Assembly (NCBI GenBank): GCA_000720845.1
Contig: JODU01000009.1
Span: forward strand, 190,900 to 254,899
Direction: 5' to 3'
DNA length: 64,000 nucleotides
From: Kitasatospora aureofaciens
Lineage (GTDB): Bacteria; Actinomycetota; Actinomycetes; Streptomycetales; Streptomycetaceae
The position numbers and the translations under genes were made by a program. Under the pieces are notes generated by a model that ran no database searches, was not told where the DNA came from, and was given only the letters and a program-made list of their open reading frames with translations. Positions 24,533-32,308 of this stretch are shown piece after piece. Position 1 is the stretch's first letter; each line of letters begins with the position of its first letter.

Positions 24533-24568
24533 GGCGGGTCCCGGCAGGCCGGACGGGAGCGGGGCGCG

Positions 24569-25318
24569 CTACGGGGACACCTGTGCCGCGCGCCGCTCCA
24601 TGGCCCGGCGGGCCGTGTCCTCGCTGTCGTACACCTCGCACATGTGGCGCCCGTCCGGGGTGGCCGTGTGCTCGACCTCCCACAGGGAGACCTCCACACC
24701 GTCGCGCAGCAGGAACGCGTGCTCGTAGAGCGAGAAGCCGATCCGGGCGCGGCCCGCGCGGCCGGGACCGCCGAAGGCCTGGGTGATCTGGTGCCCGCAC
24801 GCCGTCGACAGGCGGTCGGCGAGGTCGGCGTCGGGCCGGTCCGCGTTCTCCGCGCGGCGCAGCAGCCGCCGGGCGTGGTCCGCGGAGGCGTCGGGGACGT
24901 AGGCGTGGCGCGGGGTGGGGACGGGCGACAGCTGCACCTGTACCGGCAGCTCGAAGTCCGGGGTGTCGGGCGGCAGCGCCAGCCGGGAGCCGGCGGCGCG
25001 CAGCTCCTCCTCGTCCACGTAGACCTCGTGCTGCGGCTCGCTGCCCGGGGCGGTGTTGTGGACCAGCTCCCAGAGCGTGAGCGCCGAGCCGTCGGCGAGC
25101 AGCCAGGTGTGCCGGTACGTCTCGCGGTGCAGCCCCGCGCTGTGGTGCGCGGAGTGCAGCGAACCGTCGTGCGCCAGCGCGCAGTCCAATCGCCGCAGGA
25201 TCTCGTCGGGCAGCTCGAACGAGTTCAGGGCGCGTCCGAGCAGCCGCATGAGGTGCTCCTCCGGAGACTCGGGCGACTCGGGTGGTTCGTACGCTGCCGT
25301 CTCGTACGGAACGCTCAA
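24569..25318 (-). CDS. DUF6227 family protein
   Basis: 249 residues, soluble, no signal peptide. It contains EEHLMRLLGRALNSFELPDEILRRLDCALAHD, then two similar halves each with a WLLADGSALTLWELVHNT / FLLRDGVEVSLWEVEHTA pattern, so it looks like an internal duplication. The second half continues HMCEVYDSEDTARRAMERR. I recognise the DUF6227 pattern, known essentially from Streptomyces. Role unknown. It converges with fruA. A perfect palindrome (25376-25390) lies 57 bp upstream of its start. Confidence 0.75.
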   Translation of the reverse strand: MSVPYETAAYEPPESPESPEEHLMRLLGRALNSFELPDEILRRLDCALAHDGSLHSAHHSAGLHRETYRHTWLLADGSALTLWELVHNTAPGSEPQHEVYVDEEELRAAGSRLALPPDTPDFELPVQVQLSPVPTPRHAYVPDASADHARRLLRRAENADRPDADLADRLSTACGHQITQAFGGPGRAGRARIGFSLYEHAFLLRDGVEVSLWEVEHTATPDGRHMCEVYDSEDTARRAMERRAAQVSP

Positions 25319-25375
25319 GGTTTCTCCCGGCGTTGCTGCATGTCACCTTGTGGGTGCATACCGTAGCCCCTCGGT

Positions 25376-25390
25376 CGGACATCATGTCCG
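25376..25390. promoter_or_regulatory. palindrome upstream of the DUF6227 gene
   Basis: CGGACAT-C-ATGTCCG is a perfect 15-bp palindrome, 57 bp before the start codon on the minus strand, in a position suited to an operator. Confidence 0.4.
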
Positions 25391-25423
25391 GGAACCGAGA
25401 AAACGTACGCACGAAAAACGCGG

Positions 25424-25452
25424 GGGCCGCGCGAAAAGTTTCCGCGCGGCCC
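25424..25452 (-). terminator. terminator of the L,D-transpeptidase gene
   Basis: A 10-bp GC hairpin (25424-25433 with 25443-25452) lies just beyond the stop codon on the minus strand. Confidence 0.6.
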
Positions 25453-25486
25453 GACGAACCGTCAAAATTCCCTGGTCACAGGCCGA

Positions 25487-26710
25487 TCAGGCGGCGCTTT
25501 GGGCGGTCCACTCGCTCCAGGGCATGTTCCAGCCGTTGAGGCCGTTGTCCGGCGCGACGGTGTCGTCCGGAGAGTTCTTGACGATGACGACGTCCCCGAT
25601 GAGCGAGTGGTCGTAGAACCACTTGCCCGGGGTGTCGCCCTGCGCACCCTGGGCGTCCGCCAGCCCGACGCAGCCGTGGCTGGTGCCCTGGGAGCCGAAG
25701 GGTGGATTGCCGCGGTTGTACCAGTAGTTGCCGTGGATGAACGTGCCGGACTGGCTCAGCCGCATCGCGTGGGGCACGTCCGGGATGTCGTACTCGCCGC
25801 CGAACCCGACCGTCGACCCGTTCATGCGCGTCTGCTCGGACTTCTCCGAGATCACCATCTGCCCGTTGTACGTCGGGTTCGAGGCGCTGCCCGCCGAGAT
25901 CGGGACCGACTTGAGAGTCTTGCCGTCGCGCACCACCGTCATGGTCTGCGTGTTCACGTCCACCGTGGAGACCTGCGCGCGGCCCACGGTGAAGGTGACG
26001 GTCTTCTTCTGCACGCCGTAGAGGCCGTTCGCGCCCTCCACCCCGTCCAGGTCGATCTTCATCGTGACCTTGGAGCCGGCCTTCCAGTACTCCTGGGGCC
26101 GGAAGTCGAGCCGCTGTCCGCCGAACCAGTGCCCGACCACCTGCTGCCCGCTGCTGGAGGTGACCGTGATGTGCGACTGCACGCTCTTCTTGTCGGTGAT
26201 CGCCTTGTCGAAGGTGAACGACACCGGCATCCCCACCCCGACCGTGCTGCCGCCGTCCGGGGTGTAGGTGCCGACGAAGCTGTTCTTCGAGGAGACGGTC
26301 GTGAAGACCGAGTCGGCGGCCGCCGTGCGGCCGTCCGCGTCCTTCGCCCGGGCCGTGATCCGGTACTTCGTGCCCCGCTCCAGCTGCTCCTTCGGCTTCC
26401 AGCTGCCGCCGTCGCCGGACACCGCGCCCGGCACGGCCGCCCCCGTCTCCGCGACGGTCATCTTCACCTCGGTCAGCCTGCCGTCGCTGACCTTCACGCC
26501 GGTCGAGTTGATCGAGGCGCCGCTCGACCCGTCCTTGGCCGAGATCACGAGCTTCGCGACCGAGGTGTCGGCGGACCCGGCGCCGCCCTTGCCGTCCTTC
26601 TTGTCGTCGGCGCTGGCGCTTCCGCCGCAGGCGGTGAGGGTGAGGGCGCCGACGACCAGGGCGGCACAGGCCCCCAGTACGCGCCGCGTGGCTATGTCGG
26701 GCGTTGTCAC
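25487..26710 (-). CDS. L,D-transpeptidase lipoprotein (Ig-like + YkuD)
   Basis: 407 residues. The lipobox LTLTACGG follows a hydrophobic signal, so the enzyme is anchored outside the membrane. Two Ig-like domains occupy about residues 50-250. The YkuD catalytic domain carries GTFIHGNYWY and the active-site motif TSHGCVGL, with Cys at about 347 and His at 345. Such enzymes make 3-3 cross-links in peptidoglycan or attach proteins and resist most penicillins. The GTG start has GGAG seven bases upstream. It resembles the actinobacterial LdtMt2 class. It is a single gene with its own terminator. Confidence 0.92.
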   Translation of the reverse strand: MTTPDIATRRVLGACAALVVGALTLTACGGSASADDKKDGKGGAGSADTSVAKLVISAKDGSSGASINSTGVKVSDGRLTEVKMTVAETGAAVPGAVSGDGGSWKPKEQLERGTKYRITARAKDADGRTAAADSVFTTVSSKNSFVGTYTPDGGSTVGVGMPVSFTFDKAITDKKSVQSHITVTSSSGQQVVGHWFGGQRLDFRPQEYWKAGSKVTMKIDLDGVEGANGLYGVQKKTVTFTVGRAQVSTVDVNTQTMTVVRDGKTLKSVPISAGSASNPTYNGQMVISEKSEQTRMNGSTVGFGGEYDIPDVPHAMRLSQSGTFIHGNYWYNRGNPPFGSQGTSHGCVGLADAQGAQGDTPGKWFYDHSLIGDVVIVKNSPDDTVAPDNGLNGWNMPWSEWTAQSAA

Positions 26711-26883
26711 GGGCTGCTCCAGGTTCGGGTGTTGTGCGGTGTTCGCTTCAGCCGTGTAGAGGTGTCCGGCGGCCGGTGGGGTTCCCGCCGGCCGCCGGGA
26801 AGGCCGACGCGTGACAAAACCCGGACAATCGCAACACTGCCGGGTCAACGGGCCGGGCCAACCGGCAGGGCGCACCCGCCCGT

Positions 26884-27930
26884 TCAGGCCTCCCGGCCCC
26901 CCGGACCGCCGTACAGCTCCCCGTACGACGGCCAGGCCCCGCCCGGACCGTCCACCGGCTCGGCGGCCCGGATCGCACGCACGATCGCGCGCGTCACCAC
27001 GTCCGCGCCCGCCGCCAGCACCTCGTTCAGCGCGAGCGGCTGCCCGGCGTCGAGCGGGCGCTCGCCGGTCGCCAGGGCGAACACCGTGTCCCCGTCGCTG
27101 AGCAGATGCACGGGCCGTACGGCACGCGCGATGCCGTCGTGCGCGGTGCCGGCCAGCTTCTGCGCCTGCGCCTTGGACAGGTCGGCGTCGGTGGCGACCA
27201 CGGCGAGCGTGGTGTTCAGCGGCGGCGGTGCGTTCCTCGCCGCGACCTCGGCCAGCCGCCGCCCCGCGGCCGCGTGGACGTCCGGCGCCGGGTACGCCAC
27301 CGGCCCGCCGCGGAACAACTCCCCGTACAGCACCCCCGTTTCCGGATCCGTCGCCGACCCCGCCGCGTTGGCCACCACCAGCGCCGCCACCGTGACCCCC
27401 GAGTCCAGCACGGTGCTCGCGGTGCCCACGCCGCCCTTCAGCGTGCCGACCACGGCACCCGTGCCCGCCCCGACACACCCCTCGGCCACCCCGGCTCCCG
27501 GCGTGCTCGCCTGCGCCGCCTGTGCCGCCGCGTACCCGGTGGCCGCGTCCGGCCTGGCCCGGAAGTCGCCCCCGCGCCCCAGGTCGAAGACGCAGGCCGC
27601 GGGCACCACCGGCACCACGTGCGCCGGGTCGGGTCCGACCCGCACCCCGCGCCCGCGCTCCTCCAGCCAGGCCATCACGCCCGAGGCCGCGTCGAGCCCG
27701 TAGGCGCTGCCGCCGGTCAGCACCACAGCCTGGACCTTCTGCACCAGGTTGCGCGGATCGAGGGCGTCGGTCTCCTTGGTGCCGGGGCCGCCGCCGCGCA
27801 CGTCCACACCGGCGACCGCCCCGCCCTCCGGCGCGAGTACCACCGTCGTCCCCGTGAGCCACCCGTCCCCGGCCCGCGTCGCATGCCCCACCAGCAGACC
27901 GGCGACGTCCGTCAATGCGTCAACTGTCAT
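26884..27930 (-). CDS. S58/P1 family self-processing peptidase
   Basis: 348 residues. MTVDALTDVAGLLVGHATRAGDGWLTGTTVVL is the typical N-terminus of the DmpA/P1 family (Ntn-hydrolase-like aminopeptidases). VVLTGGSAYGLDAASGV and GCVGAGTGAVVGTLKGG follow. Autocleavage is expected before the Thr in PPLNTTLAVVATDA (about N239/T240), exposing the nucleophile. The family removes N-terminal residues or cleaves beta-amino-acid amides. Cytoplasmic, as no signal is seen. A 25-bp triple repeat lies just upstream of its start. Confidence 0.87.
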   Translation of the reverse strand: MTVDALTDVAGLLVGHATRAGDGWLTGTTVVLAPEGGAVAGVDVRGGGPGTKETDALDPRNLVQKVQAVVLTGGSAYGLDAASGVMAWLEERGRGVRVGPDPAHVVPVVPAACVFDLGRGGDFRARPDAATGYAAAQAAQASTPGAGVAEGCVGAGTGAVVGTLKGGVGTASTVLDSGVTVAALVVANAAGSATDPETGVLYGELFRGGPVAYPAPDVHAAAGRRLAEVAARNAPPPLNTTLAVVATDADLSKAQAQKLAGTAHDGIARAVRPVHLLSDGDTVFALATGERPLDAGQPLALNEVLAAGADVVTRAIVRAIRAAEPVDGPGGAWPSYGELYGGPGGREA

Positions 27931-27953
27931 ACCGCCAGTCTCGTCCAGCCACC

Positions 27954-28041
27954 ACCGGCGGCGCGGGAGTCGGCGGGGACCGGCGGCGCGGGAGTCGGCG
28001 GGGACCGGCGGCGCGGGAGTCGGCGGGGACCGGCGGCGCGG
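27954..28041. repeat. 25-bp tandem repeat, three full copies
   Basis: Three identical 25-bp units at 27954-27978, 27979-28003 and 28004-28028, each ACCGGCGGCGCGGGAGTCGG plus CGGGG, are followed by 13 bases of a fourth. The array fills the gap between the minus-strand LtrA and P1 peptidase genes. Exact identity suggests recent expansion. Confidence 0.9.
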
Positions 28042-28053
28042 CGGGGCCGGGTC

Positions 28054-29286
28054 TCAGGCGGCCGGCGCCTCCTCCCGGCGCTCCCTCCCGGTGCGCGACG
28101 CGGTCAGGACCACCCCGGCCGTGACGCTCAGGGCCAGGACGATCCCCGCTACGAGCACCGCCACGCCGCCCAGGAAGGTGCAGCCGAGCACCAGGAGCGC
28201 GGCCGTCGGCAGCACCAGCTGCTCGGCGACGCCCACCTTGAAGTGCCGCGCGTGCAACGCCCACACCGTGAGCAGGAACACCGCCGTCGGCACGGTCACC
28301 GCGGCGGACGCCGCCGTCGTGGAGAGGTGCGCCTTGCCCACGGCCTGCTCCACCGCCACCTCCAGTCCCGCCCCGATCGCCGCCGCCGAGGCGAACACCA
28401 GGTAGTGACCGTAACCCCACAGGAAGGACTGTCTGCTGGACCTCAGATAGCTGTGGACGGGCACCACGAAGTAGATCCACCAGGCCGCGAACACGATCAG
28501 CAGTCCGCCCGCCGCGATCGGGAGCACCTCGCCCAGCGCGTCGTTCTCCTCGATGCCCGACTTCACCGCGACCGTGGCCGCGGCGATGGTCTCGCCCAGC
28601 ACGATGATCGTGAGCAGCCCGTACCGCTCGGCGATGTGGTGCGGATGCCAGGACGACGGGTGCTTGCGCTCGGCGAACGCCGGCACGCACAGCTCCAGCA
28701 CCACCATCACCAGGAACAGCCAGGCGCGGTCGCCCTCCGGCAGGAACAGCAGACCCAGCCAGCCGATCTGGCAGAGCAGCACACCCGCCGAGTAGCTCCG
28801 GGCCATGGTGCTCTCCGGGGGCGCCGCGGACCTGCCCGCCCGGAGCCACTGCGCCGCCATGGCGACCCGCATGATCACGTAGCCGATGACGACGGCCACC
28901 CAGTCGTGGTCCTCGAAGGCCCGGGAGACCCCGGCCGCCAGGACCAGCACCCCCGCGATCTGGACCAGCGTGACGACCCGGTAGAGGACGTCGTCGTTGT
29001 CGTACGCCGAGGCGAACCAGGTGAAGTTCATCCACGCCCACCAGATGGCGAAGAAGACCATCGCGTAGTTGAGGACGCCCTCGCCGGCATGCCCCTCGGC
29101 GACGGAGTGCACCAGCTGGACGCCCGCCTGGGCGATGGCGACGACGAAGCAGAGGTCGAAGAACAGCTCCAGCGGTGTGGCGGCGCGGTGGGGTTCGTGC
29201 CGGTGGCGGGCTTTCAGGCGGCGCACCGGAGGGTGGCCGTCGGGCGGCGGCCCGGAGGGCGCGCTTGCGGATGAGGGACTGGACAT
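28054..29286 (-). CDS. low-temperature-requirement A (LtrA) family membrane protein
   Basis: About 410 residues with roughly ten membrane helices. The conserved opening ATPLELFFDLCFVVAIAQAG is diagnostic of the LtrA family, as are FFAIWWAWMNFTWFASAYDNDDVLYR, the RYGLLTIIVLGETI segment and the HYLVFASAAAIGAGLE region. Function is unclear; in Listeria it was linked to growth in the cold. Two adjacent ATGs are present; the second has better spacing from GGAG. The N-terminal 40 residues are polar and His/Arg-rich. Confidence 0.88.
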   Translation of the reverse strand: MSSPSSASAPSGPPPDGHPPVRRLKARHRHEPHRAATPLELFFDLCFVVAIAQAGVQLVHSVAEGHAGEGVLNYAMVFFAIWWAWMNFTWFASAYDNDDVLYRVVTLVQIAGVLVLAAGVSRAFEDHDWVAVVIGYVIMRVAMAAQWLRAGRSAAPPESTMARSYSAGVLLCQIGWLGLLFLPEGDRAWLFLVMVVLELCVPAFAERKHPSSWHPHHIAERYGLLTIIVLGETIAAATVAVKSGIEENDALGEVLPIAAGGLLIVFAAWWIYFVVPVHSYLRSSRQSFLWGYGHYLVFASAAAIGAGLEVAVEQAVGKAHLSTTAASAAVTVPTAVFLLTVWALHARHFKVGVAEQLVLPTAALLVLGCTFLGGVAVLVAGIVLALSVTAGVVLTASRTGRERREEAPAA

Positions 29287-29399
29287 CATGGCTCCCAGCA
29301 CAGCAGAGACGGCGTGGATGTGCTTACGGACCCCCCCTCCACCGGGACGGACCGGGCGCGGGGGACGTCGTCCACGGGGGCGAGCCGTACCCTGGGAGC

Positions 29400-29576
29400 A
29401 TGAGTAGCACCCCCGACCCCGAGCCCCGCGCGCCCAGGCCGGCGCTGGTCTTCGACGACCCGCTGGACCGGCAGAGCTCGGACGACACCGACCGCGGCTG
29501 GGGCGAGCGGCCCGAGGCCGACAGCACGGCCGACCTGAAGCGCTTCCTCGACGAGAAGCCGCCCCACCACCTGTGA
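29400..29576 (+). CDS. small acidic hypothetical protein
   Basis: 58 residues: MSSTPDPEPRAPRP..., with core VFDDPLDRQSSDDTDRGWG and tail TADLKRFLDEKPPHHL. It is very hydrophilic, with no helix-rich or membrane segment. The reading frame, start position and ending look like a small conserved Streptomyces protein I have seen beside mscL. It converges with mscL, 16 bp away, and is divergent from ltrA. No function can be assigned. Confidence 0.65.
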   Translation: MSSTPDPEPRAPRPALVFDDPLDRQSSDDTDRGWGERPEADSTADLKRFLDEKPPHHL

Positions 29577-29592
29577 ACGGCGCGCGCGGCCG

Positions 29593-30063
29593 CTAAGTGC
29601 GGTCGTGCCCCGAACCGCGCTGGGCGACCACCGCGTCGCGGATCTCCTTGAGCACCTCCAGCTCGGAGACCTCGATGACCTCCTCGGCGCTCTCCTTGGC
29701 CTTGCGGCGGGTCTCCTGCCGGGCCAGGTACTTCGACATGGGCAGCACCATCAGGAAGTAGACGACGGCCGCGGTGATCAGGAACGTGAGGGTGGCACCC
29801 AGCACGTGGCCCCACAGGATCCGCACGCCCGTCGCGCTGTCGCCGGTCCCGGTGCACGGGCCCTTCAGGCAGGAGCTGTAGCCGTCCAGGCTCTGCGTGC
29901 CGAACGCTCCGACCAGCGGGTTGATGACCCCCTCCACCACCGAGTTGACGATCTTGGTGAAGGCGGCGCCGATGACGACCGCCACCGCCAGGTCGATGAC
30001 GTTGCCGCGCATCAGGAAGGCCTTGAAGCCCTGCCAGACACTCGGCTCGTTCTTCTCGCTCAC
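29593..30063 (-). CDS. mscL: large-conductance mechanosensitive channel
   Basis: 156 residues. The first helix AFLMRGNVIDLAVAVVIGAAFTKIVNSVVEGVINPLVG is the MscL pore helix, and TLTFLITAAVVYFLMVLPMSKYL is the second. The C-terminal bundle (EVSELEVLKEIRDAVVAQ) follows. The periplasmic loop contains two Cys (SSCLKGPC), unusual for MscL and possibly disulfide-forming. The pentameric channel opens under hypo-osmotic shock. The GTG at VSEKNEPS has GAGGAG ten bases upstream and is chosen over an upstream GTG/ATG. Confidence 0.93.
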   Translation of the reverse strand: MSEKNEPSVWQGFKAFLMRGNVIDLAVAVVIGAAFTKIVNSVVEGVINPLVGAFGTQSLDGYSSCLKGPCTGTGDSATGVRILWGHVLGATLTFLITAAVVYFLMVLPMSKYLARQETRRKAKESAEEVIEVSELEVLKEIRDAVVAQRGSGHDRT

Positions 30064-30174
30064 GGTGGGAGCACTCCTCGCTTGAACAGGTGTAGGGACC
30101 AAACGCCTCGCAACCTACGACAGCGTTGGGCCGTCCTGTCCAATCCGGTCCCTCGAACGAGCGACTTGACCGGC

Positions 30175-30783
30175 TCAGCACAGAGTCACCGCCAACCGTT
30201 CCGTGGTACCAGCGCCGACCAGCCGGTGGGCGGTGGCGCGCGGCACCGAGACGACGACCAGGGCCCCGCCCGCCGCCGGATCCGCCACGGGCTCCGGCAC
30301 CTTCGTCACCCGCACGCCGCGCGCGAGCACGGAGGGCCCGCCCGCACCGCCGCCGGTCGCCACGACGTCGACCCGGTCGCCCGGCCTGAGCAGCCGCACC
30401 GTGCCCGCGTCGGCGATGCGCACCGGCGCCGCCACGAGCCGGGTGCCGTGCCGCTCGCCCACCGGATCGGCCACCGGGTGGCCGCGGGCCCGCCGCGGGT
30501 CCTGCCCGCCGGCTCCCGGATGCGGGCCCGCCGCCACCAGCGCGGCGGCCGTGACGGCGAGCCCGGCGGCCAGGGCACGCCGTCGGTGCGCCAGGAGCCG
30601 GTGCAGGGCACTGCGGCCGCCGCGCACCCGCACCGGTGCGAAGTGCGGCACCTCGCAGGTGGGCGGTGCGTCGGTGCCGGGCGGAAGCGGCGAAGCCGGC
30701 GAGGGAGGGAACGGCGAAGACCCGGCGGGAGGGAACGAGGAAGACGGGAACGAGGAAGCAGAGGGCAGGGCGGGACGGAACAC
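30175..30783 (-). CDS. SAF-domain (CpaB/RcpC-like) membrane-anchored protein
   Basis: About 202 residues. A Pro/Ser-rich N-terminus and HFAPVRVRGG lead to one membrane helix (RALAAGLAVTAAALVAAG). An SAF domain follows (VAAPVRIADAGTVRLLRPGDRVDVVATG), then a beta-rich tail (GALVVVSVPRATAHRLVGAG). This is the layout of CpaB/RcpC proteins of Flp pilus systems, but no pilus gene is nearby. The cluster SAF protein-mscL-fmdB is conserved in actinobacteria as I recall. The GTG start at VFRPALP is chosen for the AGGTGG eight bases upstream; longer versions are possible. Confidence 0.7.
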   Translation of the reverse strand: MFRPALPSASSFPSSSFPPAGSSPFPPSPASPLPPGTDAPPTCEVPHFAPVRVRGGRSALHRLLAHRRRALAAGLAVTAAALVAAGPHPGAGGQDPRRARGHPVADPVGERHGTRLVAAPVRIADAGTVRLLRPGDRVDVVATGGGAGGPSVLARGVRVTKVPEPVADPAAGGALVVVSVPRATAHRLVGAGTTERLAVTLC

Positions 30784-30936
30784 GGTGACCACCACCTGTG
30801 ACGAGGGACCGGCTTGCGCTCCCACGATGAGGCTTTCCGCCGGGTCCCACGGAAGCCCGTGGACCACCGACCGGTTGTGGACAACTCCCTCACCGGAACG
30901 TGGCGTTCCCCGGCTTCCGGCCCGCCCTCCGCACCC

Positions 30937-31809
30937 CTACGGCAGCGCGATCCCCGGATCCATCCCGCCCAGTGCCGCCCCGCACGGGCAGTCCCGTTCT
31001 CCGGCCGCCGGCAGCGCGGCCACCGCGTCGAACAGCACGCCCCGCAGCCGGTCGACGTTGGCCGCGAACACCCGCAGCACCTCCTCGTGCGAGACACCCT
31101 CACCGCTCTCCGCACCGGCGTCGAGGTCGGTCACGAGGGTCAGGGAGGTGTAGCAGAGCTCCAGTTCACGGGCGAGGGCCGCCTCCGGGTGGCCGGTCAT
31201 GCCCACCACCGACCAGCCCTGCGCCCGGTGCCACAGGGACTCCGCGCGGGTCCCGAAGCGGGGCCCCTCGACCACGACCAGGGTGCCGCCGTCCACGGGT
31301 TCCCAGTCCTGCCCCCGGGCGGCCTTCAGCGCGGCGGCCCGTCCGGTGGGGCAGTACGGGTCGGCCAGCGACACGTGCACCACGTTGGGCACCGTGCCGT
31401 CGGGCAGCGGCAGCCCGTCGAAGTAGGTCGACGGGCGCGACTTCGTGCGGTCGACGAACTGGTCCGGCACCAGCAGCGTGCCCGGCCCGTACTCGGGGCG
31501 CAGGCCGCCGACGGCGCACGGGCCGAAGACCTGGCGCGCGCCCACCGAGCGCAGCGCCCACAGATTGGCGCGATAGTTGATCCGGTGCGGCGGCAGATGA
31601 TGGCCGCGACCGTGCCGCGGGAGGAAGGCGACCCGCCGGCCGGCGACCTCGCCGAGGAAGAGGGAGTCGCTGGGCGGCCCGTACGGGGTGTCCACCCGGA
31701 CCTCGGTGACGTCGTCGAGGAACGAGTAGAACCCGGAGCCGCCGATCACGCCGATCTCGGCCTGCACATTCTCGGCCCGCGCGTTCCCGGCCGTCACCTT
31801 GTTCGCCAT
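30937..31809 (-). CDS. mtnP: 5'-methylthioadenosine phosphorylase
   Basis: 290 residues. AEIGVIGGSGFYSFLDDV, FLPRHGRGHHLPPHRINYRAN, VEGPRFGTRAESLWHRAQGWSVVGMTGHPEAALARELELCYTSLTLVTD and a late Asp in TDLDAG mark the MTAP/PNP family. It cleaves methylthioadenosine with phosphate to adenine and methylthioribose 1-phosphate in the methionine salvage route. The tail contains a CPCG pair. The downstream neighbour is the SAF protein gene; the upstream neighbour is fmdB, separated by a terminator. Confidence 0.9.
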   Translation of the reverse strand: MANKVTAGNARAENVQAEIGVIGGSGFYSFLDDVTEVRVDTPYGPPSDSLFLGEVAGRRVAFLPRHGRGHHLPPHRINYRANLWALRSVGARQVFGPCAVGGLRPEYGPGTLLVPDQFVDRTKSRPSTYFDGLPLPDGTVPNVVHVSLADPYCPTGRAAALKAARGQDWEPVDGGTLVVVEGPRFGTRAESLWHRAQGWSVVGMTGHPEAALARELELCYTSLTLVTDLDAGAESGEGVSHEEVLRVFAANVDRLRGVLFDAVAALPAAGERDCPCGAALGGMDPGIALP

Positions 31810-31841
31810 GCCCGCACCCTAACCGCCCCGCGGCACGCCGA

Positions 31842-31871
31842 GGACCCCGTCGTCGGACGACGACAGGGTCC
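31842..31871 (-). terminator. terminator of fmdB
   Basis: A 13-bp hairpin with one internal mismatch (31842-31854 with 31859-31871, 4-nt loop) lies in the gap between fmdB and the methylthioadenosine phosphorylase gene on the minus strand. Confidence 0.6.
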
Positions 31872-31911
31872 CGTAAGAAGTGGGTCCCGCGCGGGCGGTG
31901 GGAACCGGGTG

Positions 31912-32241
31912 CTACGCGGCGGTGGAGCCCGCGGAGGAGCTGCCGGAGCTCGACGAGGAGCCGGAGCCCGAGGAGGACGACGACGAGGACGAACCCGAGT
32001 CCGAGGACGACGACGAAGACGCGGCCTTCGAGGACGACGACGCCGGCGAGCTGCTCGACGAGCTGCCGCGGCTGTCGTTGCGGTAGAAGCCGGAGCCCTT
32101 GAAGACGATGCCGACCGCGGAGAACACCTTCTTCAGGCGGCCCTGGCAGTTCGGGCACTCGGTGAGGGCGTCGTCGGTGAACTTCTGCACCGCCTCGAGG
32201 CCCTCGCCGCACTCGGTGCACTGGTACTGGTACGTCGGCAC
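31912..32241 (-). CDS. FmdB-type zinc ribbon protein
   Basis: 109 residues from GTG. The N-terminal zinc ribbon has two CxxC pairs, YQCTECG (Cys 8 and 11) and CPNC (Cys 29 and 32), then KVFSAVGIVFKGSGFYRND, the FmdB/regulatory-protein family core. The last 55 residues are almost pure Ser with Gly, Ala and Asp, an extreme low-complexity tail. FmdB proteins are small and of unclear function, named from a formamidase operon. AGGAGG sits close to the start, and a CIRCE element ends ten bases upstream, implying control by the heat-shock repressor HrcA. Confidence 0.88.
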   Translation of the reverse strand: MPTYQYQCTECGEGLEAVQKFTDDALTECPNCQGRLKKVFSAVGIVFKGSGFYRNDSRGSSSSSSPASSSSKAASSSSSSDSGSSSSSSSSGSGSSSSSGSSSAGSTAA

Positions 32242-32251
32242 TGTCTTCCTC

Positions 32252-32278
32252 CTGGCACTCTCACTCGATGAGTGCTAA
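32252..32278 (-). promoter_or_regulatory. CIRCE (HrcA operator) upstream of fmdB
   Basis: On the minus strand, TTAGCACTC (perfect half) is followed by nine bases and GAGTGCCAG, matching the consensus TTAGCACTC-N9-GAGTGCTAA at 16 of 18 positions. It lies between a TATAGA -10-like box (32285-32290) and the ribosome binding site, the usual place for CIRCE. Confidence 0.82.
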
Positions 32279-32308
32279 CGACGGTCTATAGTGACCTATT
32301 CCTCGGGA

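Noticed and set aside
27954..28041. CRISPR array
   Set aside because: The repeats are contiguous with no unique spacers, and no cas genes are near.
30175..30783. Part of a Flp/Tad pilus locus
   Set aside because: The SAF-domain protein is CpaB-like, but none of the ATPase, prepilin or secretin-like genes is nearby.
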